Shown here: piece by piece, positions 1 to 12,000 of the stretch
How positions within the stretch are numbered: position 1 is the stretch's first letter
How the letters are laid out: each line of letters opens with the position of its first letter
DNA from: Bathymodiolus brooksi
Lineage: Eukaryota > Mollusca > Bivalvia > Mytilida > Modiolidae
Reading direction: 5' to 3'
Assembly: GCA_963680875.1 (NCBI GenBank)
Contig: OY804586.1
Location: forward strand, 57,260,203-57,324,202
DNA: 64,000 nt
Program-made: the position numbers and the translations under genes
The notes under the pieces: generated by a model
Told to the model about the DNA's origin: nothing
The model's input: the letters and a program-made list of their open reading frames with translations, nothing else
The model's database searches: none

Positions 1-82
1 TCAGATGAAGGTACCTATGCTTGCATAGCAAAACACTGTTTTGGAACAACATCGAGCGAAGATTCAGTTCTAACATGCAAAG
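1..82 (+). CDS. Ig-domain exon, 3' end (partial, runs off window start)
   Basis: Frame 1 reads SDEGTYACIAKHCFG and on to a final CK plus one base. DEGTYAC is the F-strand signature of an Ig fold (D-x-G-x-Y-x-C), followed by a short G strand, so this is the C-terminal part of an Ig or I-set domain. The exon ends at 82 with donor AAAG|GTCAGT and phase 1, the usual phase for Ig-domain exons. The start of the domain lies outside the window. The next compatible acceptor is at 24227, giving an intron of about 24.1 kb. The terminal G plus AA of that exon makes a Glu codon, so the join is in frame. The last 16 bases of the exon plus the donor closely match the core of the 60-bp satellite that fills the intron. 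The whole-protein function is not known; recognition or adhesion is a family-level inference. Confidence 0.8.
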
Positions 83-290
83 GTCAGTTCTTGTAATATT
101 AACAACTCATTTTTGAAATCTAATACGTAAATGTCATTTAAAAGGTCACGTTAAGATTAAAATTACAGCACACAAACGTGAGTTCAAGAATCCACATGTC
201 TGTTCTGGCATTTAATGACAAGTTCTCACATTTAAAGGTCGATTTTAATACAAAGAGGGCAATTCAAAGTTCTATGGGTCAGATAAAGCA
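83..290 (+). repeat. Degenerate monomers linking the Ig exon to the 60-bp satellite
   Basis: Immediately after the splice donor the sequence shows weak copies of the satellite unit: acgtaaatgtc with aaaggtcac at 125-149, and gtctgttct with aaggtc at 198-240. The aggtca element recurs about 62 bp after the exon junction and then irregularly, before clean 60-bp periodicity begins near 300. This looks like the decayed edge of the array, with the exon tail as its first monomer. Confidence 0.6.
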
Positions 291-2479
291 TCTAAAGGTT
301 CTAACAGGTAAAGGTCAGTTCTGACATATAGAGGTCAATTACATCATGTAAGCGTCTGTTCTAACAGGTAAAGTTCAGTTCTGACATAGAGAGGTCAATT
401 ACATCATGTAAATGTCTGTTCTAACAGGTAACGGTCAGTTCTGACATATAAAGGTCAATTACATCACGTAAACGTCTGTTCTAACAGGTAAAGGTCAGTT
501 CTGACATATAGAGGTAAATTACATCACGTAAACATATATTCGAACATGTAACGGTCAGTTCTGACATATAGTGGTCAATTACATCATGTAGATACCTTTT
601 CTAACTGGTAAAGGTCAGTTCTGACATATAGAGGTCAATTACATCATGTAAGCGTCTGTTCTAACAGGTAACGGTCAGTTCTGACATATAAAGGTCAATT
701 ACATCACGTAAACGTCTGTTCTAACAGGTAACGGTCATTTCTGACATATAAAGATCAATTACATCACGTAAACATCTGTTCTAACATGTAAAGGTCAGTT
801 CTGACATATAGAGGTAAATTACATCACGTAAACATATGTTCGAACATGTAGCGGTCAGTTCTGACATATAGTGGTCAATTACATCATGTAGATACCTTTT
901 CTAACTGGTAAAGGTCAGTTCTGACATATAGAGGTTAGGTACATCACATAGGGGTCTGTTCTAATTATTAAAAGTCAGTTCTGACATATAGAGGTCAATT
1001 ACATCACGTAAACGTCTGTTCTAACAGGTAAAGATCAGTTCTGACATAAAAGTCAATTACATCACGTAGATGTCTTCCAACAGGTTAAGGTCAGTTCTAA
1101 CATAGAGGTCAATTACATCACATAAATGTCTGTTCTAATAGGTTAAGGTCAGTTGTGACATATAGAGGTCAATTACATAACGTAAATGTCAGTTCTAACA
1201 GATAAAGGTCAGTTCTGATATATAAAGGTGAATTACATCACGTAAATGTCAGTTCTAACAGGTAAATGTCAGTTGTGACATATAGAGGTCAATTACATCA
1301 GGTAAATGTCTGTTCTAACAGGTAAAGGTAAGTTCTGGCATATAGAGGTCAATTACATCACGTAAACGTCTTTTCTAACAGGTAAAGGTAATTTCTGACA
1401 TATAAAGGTCAATTACATCACATAAACGTCTGTTCTAACAGGTAAACAGTAATGGTCATCAATTCCACCAATAACAACAAAACAAACAATCACCTCTCAT
1501 CTAAACTCACTGAACACAAAAAAGAAAGTTTAAACAGTAATGGTCATCAATTCCATCAATATCAACAAAACAAACAATCACCTCTCATGTTAACAGGTAA
1601 AGGTCAGTTCTGACATATAGAGGTCAATTACATCACGTGGACATCTGTTCTAACAGATAAAGGCCAGTTATGACATATAGAGATCAATTATATCACATCA
1701 ACATCTGTTCCAAAAATGTAACGGTCAGTTCTGACATATAGATGTCAATTACATTACGTAGATTTCTGATCTAACTGGTAAAGGTCAGTTCTGACATAGA
1801 GGTTAGGTTCATCATGTAAGTGTCTGTTCTAATGGGTAAAGGTCAGTTCTGACATACATGTATACAGCTCAATTACATCACATAAATGTCTGTTCTAATG
1901 GGTAAAGGTCAGTTCTGACATATAGAGGTTAGTTACATCACATAAATGTCTGTTCTAACGAGTAAAGGTCAGTTCTGACATATAGAGGTCAATTACATCA
2001 TGGAAGCACCTTTTCTAACAGGTAAAGGTCAGTTCTGACATATAGGGGTCAATTACATTAACGTAAGCGTCATTTCTAATAGGTAAAGATCAATTCTGAC
2101 ATAAAGGTCAATTACATCACGTAGATTTCTTCCTACAGGTTAAGGTCAGTTCTAACATAGAGGTCAATTACATCACGTAAATGTCTGTTCTAATAGGTAA
2201 AGGTCAGTTTTGACATATAGAGGTCAATTACATCACGTAAATGTCTGTTCTAACGGGTAAAGGTCAGTTCTGACATATAGAGGTTAATTACATCACGTAA
2301 ACATCTGTTCGAACAAGTAGCGGTCAGTTCTGACATATAGATGTCAGTTACATCACGTAGATTTCTGTTAAAACTGGTAAAGGTCAGTTCTGACATATAA
2401 AGGTTAGGTTCATCATGTAAGTGTCTGTTCTAATAGGTAAAGGTTACTTCTGACATACATGTATACAGCTCAATTACAT
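291..2479 (+). repeat. 60-bp satellite, block A
   Basis: Tandem monomers of 60 bp contain ggtaaaggtcagttctgaca, tatagaggtcaattacatca and a variable cgtaaacgtctgttctaaca segment. Register is kept over many monomers, with a few short deletions (for example near 1045 and 1085). Every monomer has a donor-like AAAG|GTCAGT, and many also have ACAG|GTAAAG. Block A is interrupted at about 1444-1590 by unrelated sequence. No coding potential is seen, since stop codons occur in all frames. It lies in an intron of the Ig gene. Confidence 0.9.
1444..1590. repeat. Short unrelated insert made of a 55-bp direct duplication
   Basis: The sequence from aacagtaatggtcatcaatt at about 1444 through cacctctcat near 1500 is repeated at about 1534-1589 with only a couple of changes. 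The copies are separated by about 35 bp. It shares no visible similarity with the 60-bp monomer on either side. Origin unknown. Confidence 0.65.
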
Positions 2480-3965
2480 CAGTGCCTCAAATGGATGATT
2501 GCCCAGTCGCCAAATGCGACTAATATCTTATTCGGGCGACCAAAAGCTGCTCCAAATTAGGTAGTCACTGGCCCAAGAAAAAGCGTTTGGGTGATTGCCT
2601 AAAAGACCGTTAAAAATTGTTGTTTTACCGAAACCGGACATATTTTACTGTAACTTCAACGGTAGATAACTCTTCTGTTCTAGTCGAAAACAGTTTGTTA
2701 CGAGCACAGCGATTGGTCCAAATACATTTGTGTAGCCAAAGAATACACAGCTAATGTAATTTACTGTTCTCCCCAATTATGTATTTTTATCGAGCCAATC
2801 AATACACGTTTCCTACACGTTTTCATGTAATACACAAGTATTCACTAAATATTAGAAAAGAAACGTGTTTTATTGTTTCTTTATGATTTAATTATTAAAA
2901 TTGTTAACTTTCACGGACGAAGTGGAAAGTTGTGAACAATAAAGAGAATTCTGTCAACTTGTAATGTTTGCGGTCTGGTATCTTCCACGGTTCGGAAATT
3001 TATTCATTCAATCTGCTGCAAAATGTACATGTACTAATTTCATTTTACAGAAATCGGAAACCTTTTTGTGTCAATCCTGAGGTAATCATTGAAAAACTTT
3101 TCCCCAACAATGGAGAGAAAATCGTTGACACTAATGTCAAACTATGGAAACTATCTGGCCTGTCACTTCTTTTAAACTTTTCATAGTTCATCTCTATACG
3201 TACACGGCTACATTTTAATGACAATTGGGAGTGTTTTCTTTTTTGGAACCAGAACTTTTGTTTACAAATTAAAAAATAACAGGAAAAGTTAACAGTTGTT
3301 TATATAACAGAAAATGACAGCACCGTTTGTTATTTCAACAAAGTGAGATACTTGTTTGGAATGAATAACCAACTGACATTACCCCGAACTGAGAGGTTAT
3401 TTTACTTTAAAATCACTTCTTCATAGTGGATTGAAACAAGTGATGTCACTCTTCACTTTGGGGAGTGCAAGAGCGGTCCTTGTAGTGGCATTAGTCTACT
3501 CTTTTCTGGATGTCTTTAATGGGATCATGGCATTGATCTCCCCTTACACAAACCAGCCTTTTATTGTCCCCCTCCAACGGACTAGCATCGTTTCTTGAGA
3601 CCACCCTAGCCAATGGCGTCAAGGTTGTCGAAAAGGTTATAACAAGTAAATTCAGGTTTCATTTGATAGCAATATATGCATTGGGGTGTTTTCGCAATTT
3701 CAGCTGCACACCCGTTACTGTACCAAAATTTCATTGAAGAGCCCCAACCCCGTGAGACTAGTGAAAGAATGAATTTTAATGTTATTGATAAAAAACAGTT
3801 GACCTGAAAACTGTTTATATTTTGATATCTGATGTCTTTTTTTCATAAAAAAATGTCACAAAATTTATGGGCCACCATTATGCCATTTGGGCCAGTGACT
3901 GATATTTTACTGACCCAAAAAAAAAATTTGGGGCCAGCCGAAGGCTGTCCTCATTTCAGGCACTG
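2480..3965. mobile_element. hAT-like non-autonomous DNA transposon (1.5 kb) inside the satellite
   Basis: The ends are inverted: cagtgcctcaaatg at 2480-2493 and its complement catttcaggcactg at 3952-3965, with one mismatch. A subterminal inverted pair follows, tcactggccca near 2565 and tgggccagtga near 3890. The CAGTG terminus is hAT-like, but a clean 8-bp target duplication is not visible, so the superfamily is uncertain. Satellite resumes on both sides. The interior is AT-rich with no convincing transposase; the 72-codon open frame at 2968-3186 has no recognisable features. Confidence 0.65.
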
Positions 3966-6900
3966 TTATTTTACATAAGTGTCTGTTCTAACGGATAAAG
4001 GTCAGTTCTGACATATAGAGGTTAGTTACATCATATACGCGCTAAGCAGTACAGGTCAATTCTGACATATAGAGGTCAATTACATCATGTAAGCATCTTT
4101 TCTAACAGGTAAAGGTCAGTTCTGACATATAGGGGTCAATTACATTAACGTAAGCATCTGTTCTAACAGGTAAAGATCAGTTCTCACATAAAGGTCAATT
4201 ACATCACGTAGATTTCTTCCTACAGGTTAAGGTCAGTTCTAACATAGAGGTCAATTACATCACGTAAATGTCTGTTCTAATAGGTAAAGGTCAGTTTTGA
4301 CATATAGAGGTCAATTGCATCACGTAAATGTCTGTTCTAACAGGTAAAGGTCAGTTCTGACATATACAGGTCAATTACATCACGTAAATGTCTGTTCTAA
4401 CAGATAAAGGTCATTTCTGACATATAAAGATCAATTACATCACGTAAATGTTTGTTTTAACAGGTAAAGGTCAGTTCTGCCATATAGAGGTCAATTACAT
4501 CATGTAAACGTCTGTTCTAACAGATAAAGGCAAGTTATGACATATAGAGGTCAATTATATCACATAAATGTCTGTTCTAACTGGTAAAGGTCAGTTCTGG
4601 CATATAGAGGTTAGTTTATTGTGACATCACGTAAACTTCTGTTATTACGAGTAAAGGTCAGTTCTGACATATAGAGGTCAATTACATCACATAAACGTCT
4701 GTTCTAACGGGTAAAGATCAGTTCTGGCATATATTTGTCAATTATATCATGTAAGCGTTTGTTCTAAAAGGTAAAGGTAATTTCTGACATATAAAGGTCA
4801 ATTACATCAGGTAAACGTCTGTTCTGACAGGTAAAGGTAATTTCTGACATATAATGGTCAATTACATCACGTAAACATCTGTTATAACGGATAAAGGTCA
4901 GTTCTGCAATATAGAGGTCAATTACATCATGTAAGCATCTGTTCTAACAAGTAAAGGTAATTTCTGACATATAAAGGTCAATTACATCACGTAAACGTCT
5001 GTTCTGACATATAAAGGTCAATTACATCATTTAGACGTCTGTTCTAACAGGTAAAGGTCATTTCTGACATATACAGGTCAATTACATCACGTAAGCGTCT
5101 GTTCTAACTGGTAAAGGTCCGTTCTGACATATAGAGGTCAATTACATCACGTAAGCATCTGTTCTAACAGGTAAATGTCGGTTCTGACATATAGAGATCA
5201 ATTACATCACGTAAACGTTTGTTCTAACTGGTAAAGGTCAGTTTTCATATATAGAGGTCAATTGATTCAGGTAAGCGTCTGTTTTAACGGGATAAAGGTC
5301 AGTTCTGACATATAGAGTTCAATTACATCACGTAAACATCTGTTCTAACTGGTAAAGGTCAGTTCTGACATATAGAGGTCAATTACATCACGTAAGCATC
5401 TGTTGTAACAGGTAAAGATCAGTTCTGACATATAAACGTCAATTACATCACGTAGTCGTCTGTTCTAACAGGTTAACGTTAGTTCTGACATATAGAGGTC
5501 AATTACATCACGTAGATGTCTGTTCTAACAGGTTATGGTCCGTTCTGACATATAGAGGTCAATTACATCACGTAGATGTCTGTTCTAACAGGCTAAGATA
5601 AATTCTGACATATAGGGGTCAATTACATCACGTAAACGTTTGTTCTAACGGGTAAAGATCAGTTCTCATATATAGAGGTCAATTAATTCAGGTAAGCGTC
5701 TGTTTAAACGGGATAAAGGTCAGTTCTGACATATAGAGTTCAATTACATCACGTAAACATCTGTTCTAACGGGTAAAGGTCAGTTCTGACATATAGATGT
5801 TAATTACATCAGGTAGACGTCTGTTCTAACAGGTTAAGGTCAGTTCTGACATATAGAGGTCAATTACATCACTTAGACATCTGTTCTAGCAGGGAAAGAT
5901 CAGTTCTGACATATAAAGGTCAAATACATGACGTAGATATCTTCCTACAGGTTAAGGTCAGTTCTAACATAGAGGTCAATTACATCACGTAAATGTCTGT
6001 TCTAATAGGTAAAGGTCCGTTTTGACATATAGAGGTCAATTACATCACGTAAATGTCTGTTCTAACAGGTAAAGGTCAGTTTTGACATATACAGGTAAAT
6101 TACATCACGTAAATGTCTGTTCTAACAGATAAAGGTCATTTCTGACATATAAAGATCAATTACATCACGTAAATGTTTGTTTTAACAGGTAAAGGTCAGT
6201 TCTGACATATAGAGGTCAATTACATCATGTAAACGTCTGTTCTAACAGATAAAGGCAAGTTATGACATATAGAGGTCAATTATAACACATAAATGTCTGT
6301 TCTAACTGGTAAAGGTCAGTTCTGGCATATAGAGGTTAGTTTATTATGACATCACGTAAACTTCTGTTATTACGAGTAAAGGTCAGTTCTGACATATAGA
6401 GGTCAATTACATCACATAAACATCTGTTCTAACGGGTAAAGATCAGTTCTGGCATATAGTTGTCAATTATATCATGTAAGCGTCTGTTCTAAAAGGTAAA
6501 GGTAATTTCTGACATATAAAGGTCAATTACATCAGGTAAACCTCTGTTCTGACAGGTAAAGGTAATTTCTGACATATAATGGTCAATTACATCACGTAAA
6601 CATCTGTTATAACGGATAAAGGTCAGTTCTGCAATATAGAGGTCAATTACATCATGTAAGCATCTGTTCTAACAAGTAAAGGTAATTTCTGACATATAAA
6701 GGTCAATTACATCACGTAAACGTCTGTTCTGACATATAAAGGTCAATTACATCATTTAGACGTCTGTTCTAACAGGTAAAGGTCATTTCTGACATATAAA
6801 GGTCAATTACATCACGTAAGCATCTGTTCTAACAGGTAAATGTCGGTTTTGACATATAGAGATCAATTACATCACGTAAGCGTCTGTTCTAACTGGTAAA

Positions 6901-8896
6901 GGTCAGTTCTGACATATAGAGGTCAATTACATTACGTAGATGTCTGTTCTAACAGGTTATGGTCCGTTCTGACATATAGAGGTCAATTACATCACGTAGA
7001 TGTCTGTTCTAACAGGCTAAGATAAATTCTGACATATAGGGGTCAATTACATCACGTAAACGTTTGTTCTAACGGGTAAAGGTCAGTTTTCATATATAGA
7101 GGTCAATTAATTCAGGTAAGCGTCTGTTTTAACGGGATAAAGGTCAGTTCTGACATTTAGAGTTCAATTACATCACGTAAACATCTGTTCTAACTGGTAA
7201 AGGTCAGTTCTGACATATAGAGGTCAATTACATCACGTAAGCATCTGTTCTAACAGGTAAAGGTCGGTTCTGACATATAGAGATCAATTACATCACGTAA
7301 GCGTCTGTTCTAACTGGTAAAGGTCAGTTCTGACATATAGAGGTCAATTACATCACGTAAGCATCTGTTGTAACAGGTAAAGATCAGTTCTGACATATAA
7401 ACGTCAATTACATCACGTAGTCGTCTGTTCTAACAGGTTAACGTTAGTTCTGACATATAGAGGTCAATTACATCACGTAGATCTCTGTTCTAACAGGTTA
7501 TGGTCCGTTCTGACATATAGAGGTCAATTACATCACGTAAGCGTCTGTTCTAACTGATAAAGGTCAGTTCTGACATATAGAGGTCAATTACATCACGTAA
7601 GCATCTGTTGTAACAGGTAAAGATCAGTTCTGACATATAAACGTCAATTACATCACGTAGTCGTCTGTTCTAACAGGTTAACGTTAGTTCTGACATATAG
7701 AGGTCAATTACATCACGTAGATGTCTGTTCTAACAGGTTATGGTCCGTTCTGACATATAGAGGTCAATTACATCACGTAGATGTCTGTTCTAACAGGCTA
7801 AGATAAATTCTGACATATAGGGGTCAATTACATCACGTAAACGTTTGTTCTAACGGGTAAAGGTCAGTTTTCATATATAGAGGTCAATTAATTCAGGTAA
7901 GCGTCTGTTTTAACGGGATAAAGGTCAGTTCTGACATATAGAGTTCAATTACATCACGTAAACATCTGTTCTAACTGGTAAAGGTCAGTTCTGACATATA
8001 GAGGTCAATTACATCACGTAAGCATCTGTTGTAACAGGTAAAGATCAGTTCTGACATATAAACGTCAATTACATCACGTAGTCGTCTGTTCTAACAGGTT
8101 AACGTTAGTTCTGACATATAGAGGTCAATTACATCACGTAGATGTCTGTTCTAACAGGTTATGGTCCGTTCTGACATATAGAGGTCAATTACATCACGTA
8201 GATGTCTGTTCTAACAGGCTAAGATAAATTCTGACATATAGGGGTCAATTACATCACGTAAACGTTTGTTCTAACTGGTAAAGGTCAGTTCTCATATATA
8301 GAGGTCAATTAATTCAGGTAAGCGTCGGTTTAAACGGGATAAAGGTCAGTTCTGACATATAGAGTTCAATTACATCACGTAAACATCTGTTCTAACGGGT
8401 AAAGGTCAGTTCTGACATATAGATGTTAATTACATCAGGTAGACGTCAGTTCTAACAGGTTAAGGTCAGTTCTGACATATAGAGGTCAATTACATCACTT
8501 AGACATCTGTTCTAGCGGGGAAAGATCAGTTCTGACATATAAAGGTCAAATACATGACGTAGATTTCTTCCTACAGGTTAAGGTCAGTTCTAACATAGAG
8601 GTCAATTACATCACGTAAATGTCTGTTCTAATAGGTAAAGGTCCGTTTTGACATATAGAGGTCAATTACATCACGTAAATGTCTGTTCTAACAGGTAAAT
8701 GTCAGTTCTGACATATACAGGTAAATTACATCACGTAAATGTCTGTAGTAACAGATAAAGGTCATTTCTGACATATAAAGATCAATTACATCACGTAAAT
8801 GTTTGTTTTAACAGGTAAAGGTCAGTTCTGACATATAGAGGTCAATTACATCATGTAAACGTCTGTTCTAACAGATAAAGGCAAGTTATGACATAT
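3966..8896 (+). repeat. 60-bp satellite, block B, with higher-order repeats
   Basis: About 82 monomers by length. Variant monomers recur in the same order. The landmark cttcctacaggtta appears at 4216, 5941 and 8567, and the landmark ggcaagttatgacatat appears near 4527, 6253 and 8880. This means blocks of monomers were duplicated as units of about 1.7-2.6 kb. The last 14 bases (8883-8896) are also the target site of retrotransposon copy 1. Confidence 0.9.
8883..8896. repeat. Target-site duplication, left copy, of retrotransposon copy 1
   Basis: aagttatgacatat is repeated at 11987-12000. Uninterrupted copies of the same satellite variant near 4530, 6256 and 19801 show the pre-insertion sequence, where this word is directly followed by agaggtcaatta. 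Confidence 0.9.
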
Positions 8897-11362
8897 GAGG
8901 GTTTGAAGGGGGCAAGTATAAGAAAACTCACAGAAGAAGAAAAAGATAATTTAGAAGGGGAAATTGGGAGCTTTGAAGCTGGGGAAATTTTGAAAAAGAT
9001 GAAAAATAACAAAAGTCCTGGATCAGATGGGTTTACAACAGAGTTTTTAAAGTTTTTTTGGAAAGATCTGAAAGTTTTTGTTATTGGTTCTTTAAATTAT
9101 GGGTATAGTTTAGGAAGTTTATCTGTTACACAAAAACAAGGTATAATCACATGTTTACCAAAGGGAGACAAATCAAGACATTTTCTAAAAAATTGGCAGC
9201 CAATCTCATTGTTGAATACAGTATATAAGATAGGGTCTGGGGTGATAGCAAATAGAATTAAAAAAGTTTTCCCCACATTAATTAATAATGATCAGACTGG
9301 TTTTATTGCAAGTAGGTACATAGGGGAAAATATTAGGCTTTTGTTTGATATAATGGAATATGCAGAGGAGAATGATATACCTGGTTTATTTTTGTTAATA
9401 GATTTTGAGAAGGCTTTCGACTCAATATCATGGAACTTTCTTAGTAACATTTAAAAATTTTTCAATTTTGGGGAATCTATTAAAAAATGGGTTAAAACGT
9501 TTTATAACAACATTAAATCTGCAGTCAATCAGGGAGGGAATTTATCTGAGTTTTTTCGTATAGAGAGAGGCTGTAGGCACGTGGATCCGTTGTCCCCTTA
9601 TTTATTCATACTATGTGCTGAAATAATGGCTATAAAAATAAGAGAAAACCCTAAAATAAAAGGAATTAAAGTCTTGTACTCAGAACATGAAATTTCTCAA
9701 TTTGCTGATGATACATCAGTAATTTTGAATGGATCAGAAGAATCATTAAATGAAGCACTTTTGGAATTGGAATGGTTCAAAAAGATATCGGGCCTTAAAA
9801 TAAATTTTTCAAAAACACAAGTTATTTGGATAGGAAGCAAAAAATACAGCAGTGATAGACTATGTGAAAACTGGAATCTCTCCTGGGGAAAAACTACGTT
9901 TACTGTTCTGGGAATAAATTTCGATGTTGATATTTCTAAAATTACAAAGATCAATTATGAAAAATATTAAAAAAAAATGAAAGGACTCTTTAAACAGTGG
10001 AACAAAAGAAATTTAACTCCTATAGGTAAGATTACTGTGGTTAAATCACTAATTCTGCCAGTACTTAACCATCTTTTTATTGCACTTCCAAACCCTAGTA
10101 TAGAAATTATTAAAGATATTGAAGATATGTTATATACATTTATTTGGAAATCATCTGTTAATAGAGTGAAAAAAGATATCATGCAAAAGGAGTATCAAGA
10201 GGGGGGACTTAAGATGATTAATATACATTCTTTTATTTTGGCTTTGAAGTCCACATGGATCAGGAGACTCTTTTTCAACAATTGTAAATGGCAGAATATG
10301 TTTATGTCATCAATTGATATAAATAAACTATCATGTGGCGGTAGTGGATATATAGAACAAGTAATAGAAAGTGTAAAAAATCAATTTTGGAAGGATGTAT
10401 TATATGCTTGGAAATCTGTTATTGAAAAAGACGAAAACAAAGATTGGACAAACTTTCTTGCCAATACAGTTTGGTTGAATAAACAGGTAAAAATTGACAA
10501 AAGAACTAACTTTTATCCAGAGTGGTTCAATAGGGGTGTAAAGTTTGTTAACGATTTTGTCAATGATGATGGTTCTTTTCTGACTTTAGATCAGTTTTCA
10601 AACAAATTTGGATTTTGTGTAAATTTTTTGCAATATAATGGGGTTATTAGTTCTTTACGACAAATGCTAAAATTATATCCATATGGAGACAAATCATCTA
10701 ATTTACAGACTCCTTTTGTCCCATCATCTCTACAAAATATTTTTCGAAGTTCTAAAGGTTCAAAAGATATGTACACAATTCTAAATAAAAACAGTAGTTT
10801 TCCTACAGCTCAAAGAAAATGGAATACAGTTTTTGATATTAATTCAAATGAGTGGAAACAAATTTATATACTCCCTTTTAAAGCTACAGCATGTACAAAA
10901 TTACATTGGTTTCAATTTAGAATAAACCACAATATTCTGGCTACTAATTATTTCCTGAAAAAAATTAAAATTATTGATGATGCAAATTGTAATTTTTTCC
11001 AAAAGGAAAATGAAACAATTGAACACATTTTTTGGGGTTGTGAAAATGTACAAAATCTTCTAGGGCAAGTAAATTCTTGGTTCGGTGACAAAGACATAAA
11101 CCAAACATTTTTAAAGAAGACTCTAATTTTTGGGGATGTTGATAAAGTATATAAAGATGATGTATACAATGCCATTTTACTAAACATAAAATACTATATA
11201 TATACAAACAGATGTCTGAAGAAAAAATTATCCATTCATTCGCTTAAAGCCTGTTTGATAAATTTATATAAAACTGAAAAAATGATTGCTGTCCGAAATC
11301 AAAGAATTGCAGAATTTCAATTACATTGGAGTACTTTTGAAAAACTGTTTGAGGATTGTTGA
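8897..11362 (+). pseudogene. Reverse transcriptase remnant of copy 1, two in-frame stops
   Basis: One frame runs through the whole region, broken by TAA at 9452-9454 and TAA at 9968-9970. Visible in order: NNKSPGSDGF (RT block 0/1), WQPISLLNTVYKI (block 2), LLIDFEKAFDSISW with the first catalytic Asp (motif A), DPLSPYLFILCAEIMA (motif B), QFADDTSVIL with the catalytic FADD (motif C), GLKINFSKTQ (motif D), then a thumb-like part and a C-terminal HIFWGC segment resembling a zf-RVT finger that lacks its second Cys (CNFF instead of CxxC). The usual RQGDPLSP is RHVDPLSP here. The apparent ATG at 8888 comes from the satellite target site. The second stop is private to this copy, since copy 2 has a Leu codon there. 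Inactive. Confidence 0.9.
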
Positions 11363-11986
11363 CATAGTTTTTATTCTTATGTAAATTCCCTTTCCATAGA
11401 GATTCCACTAAATACTAACTGATATAGTATATCTAAATATACTTTTCTTGTTTATATTTACTATACTATAGTATACTTTATAGTATATTCATTATGAGAT
11501 AATTAAAACAATATGAATGTTTGATCCATCCAAATAATACTTTTGTATATCTGGTACAGTGTTATAGTCCAATTGATTGTTTGCACCGGGCCAGACCATA
11601 AAAGTTTTACATATAAATGCCAATATAAAGTACAATCTCATCTTCTCAATGTCTTTTTTTTTTTTTTTTTTTTCTTTTTAAAAATACACTAAAATTCTTA
11701 TCTACTTTTTTTCCTAATTATACAAAAAAAAATATTTATCACATATATCAATAGTAAACAATTTTAAACTCTGCAAAATACCTCTTTTCTCATCTTTTAT
11801 ATTCTAAAAAAAAAAAAAAAACCTCCACTGCAATATACATATGATTATATATTGGAAAAGATTGTAAGAAGATTTAATTGTACTTTACTATATAGATTGT
11901 ATGATGTTTTATATGTTATTATATTATTGTACTCTATTCTGTATTGATGTATTTTGCAGTTGAGAAAAAAAATAAAAAAAAATAAA
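11363..11986 (+). other. 3' untranslated region and tail of retrotransposon copy 1
   Basis: AT-rich non-coding sequence between the RT stop and the A-rich tail. It contains a self-complementary stretch around 11455-11490 built from ctatactatagtatac, a run of about 20 T at 11647, and about 16 A at 11805. The same sequence recurs at 16973-17596. Confidence 0.75.
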
Positions 11987-12000
11987 AAGTTATGACATAT
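11987..12000. repeat. Target-site duplication, right copy, of retrotransposon copy 1
   Basis: Same 14 bases as 8883-8896, directly after the A-rich tail and directly before resumed satellite. Confidence 0.9.

Larger units (their letters stand above)
8897..11986 (+). mobile_element. 5'-truncated Tx1/L1-like non-LTR retrotransposon, copy 1
   Basis: A 3.09-kb insertion in the satellite, flanked by a 14-bp target duplication and ending in an A-rich tail (repeated aaaaaaat at about 11964-11986). It begins inside the reverse transcriptase region, so any ORF1 and endonuclease are missing, as expected for incomplete target-primed reverse transcription. A 3' untranslated region of about 600 bp follows the coding part, with a long T run near 11650 and an A run near 11806. 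The closest clade by eye is Tx1/L1, judging from the NNKSPGSDGFTTEF and GKITVVKSLILP blocks. Confidence 0.9.

Noticed and set aside
2968..3186. 72-codon open frame inside the hAT-like element
   Set aside because: No motif, low-complexity composition, and located in non-autonomous element sequence.
8888..8896. ATG at the start of the retrotransposon frame as a genuine start codon
   Set aside because: It lies in the satellite target-site duplication, not in the element. The element is 5' truncated.
9697..11207. Minus-strand open frames over retrotransposon copy 1 (and the same over copy 2)
   Set aside because: Shadows of the reverse transcriptase frame; no features of their own.
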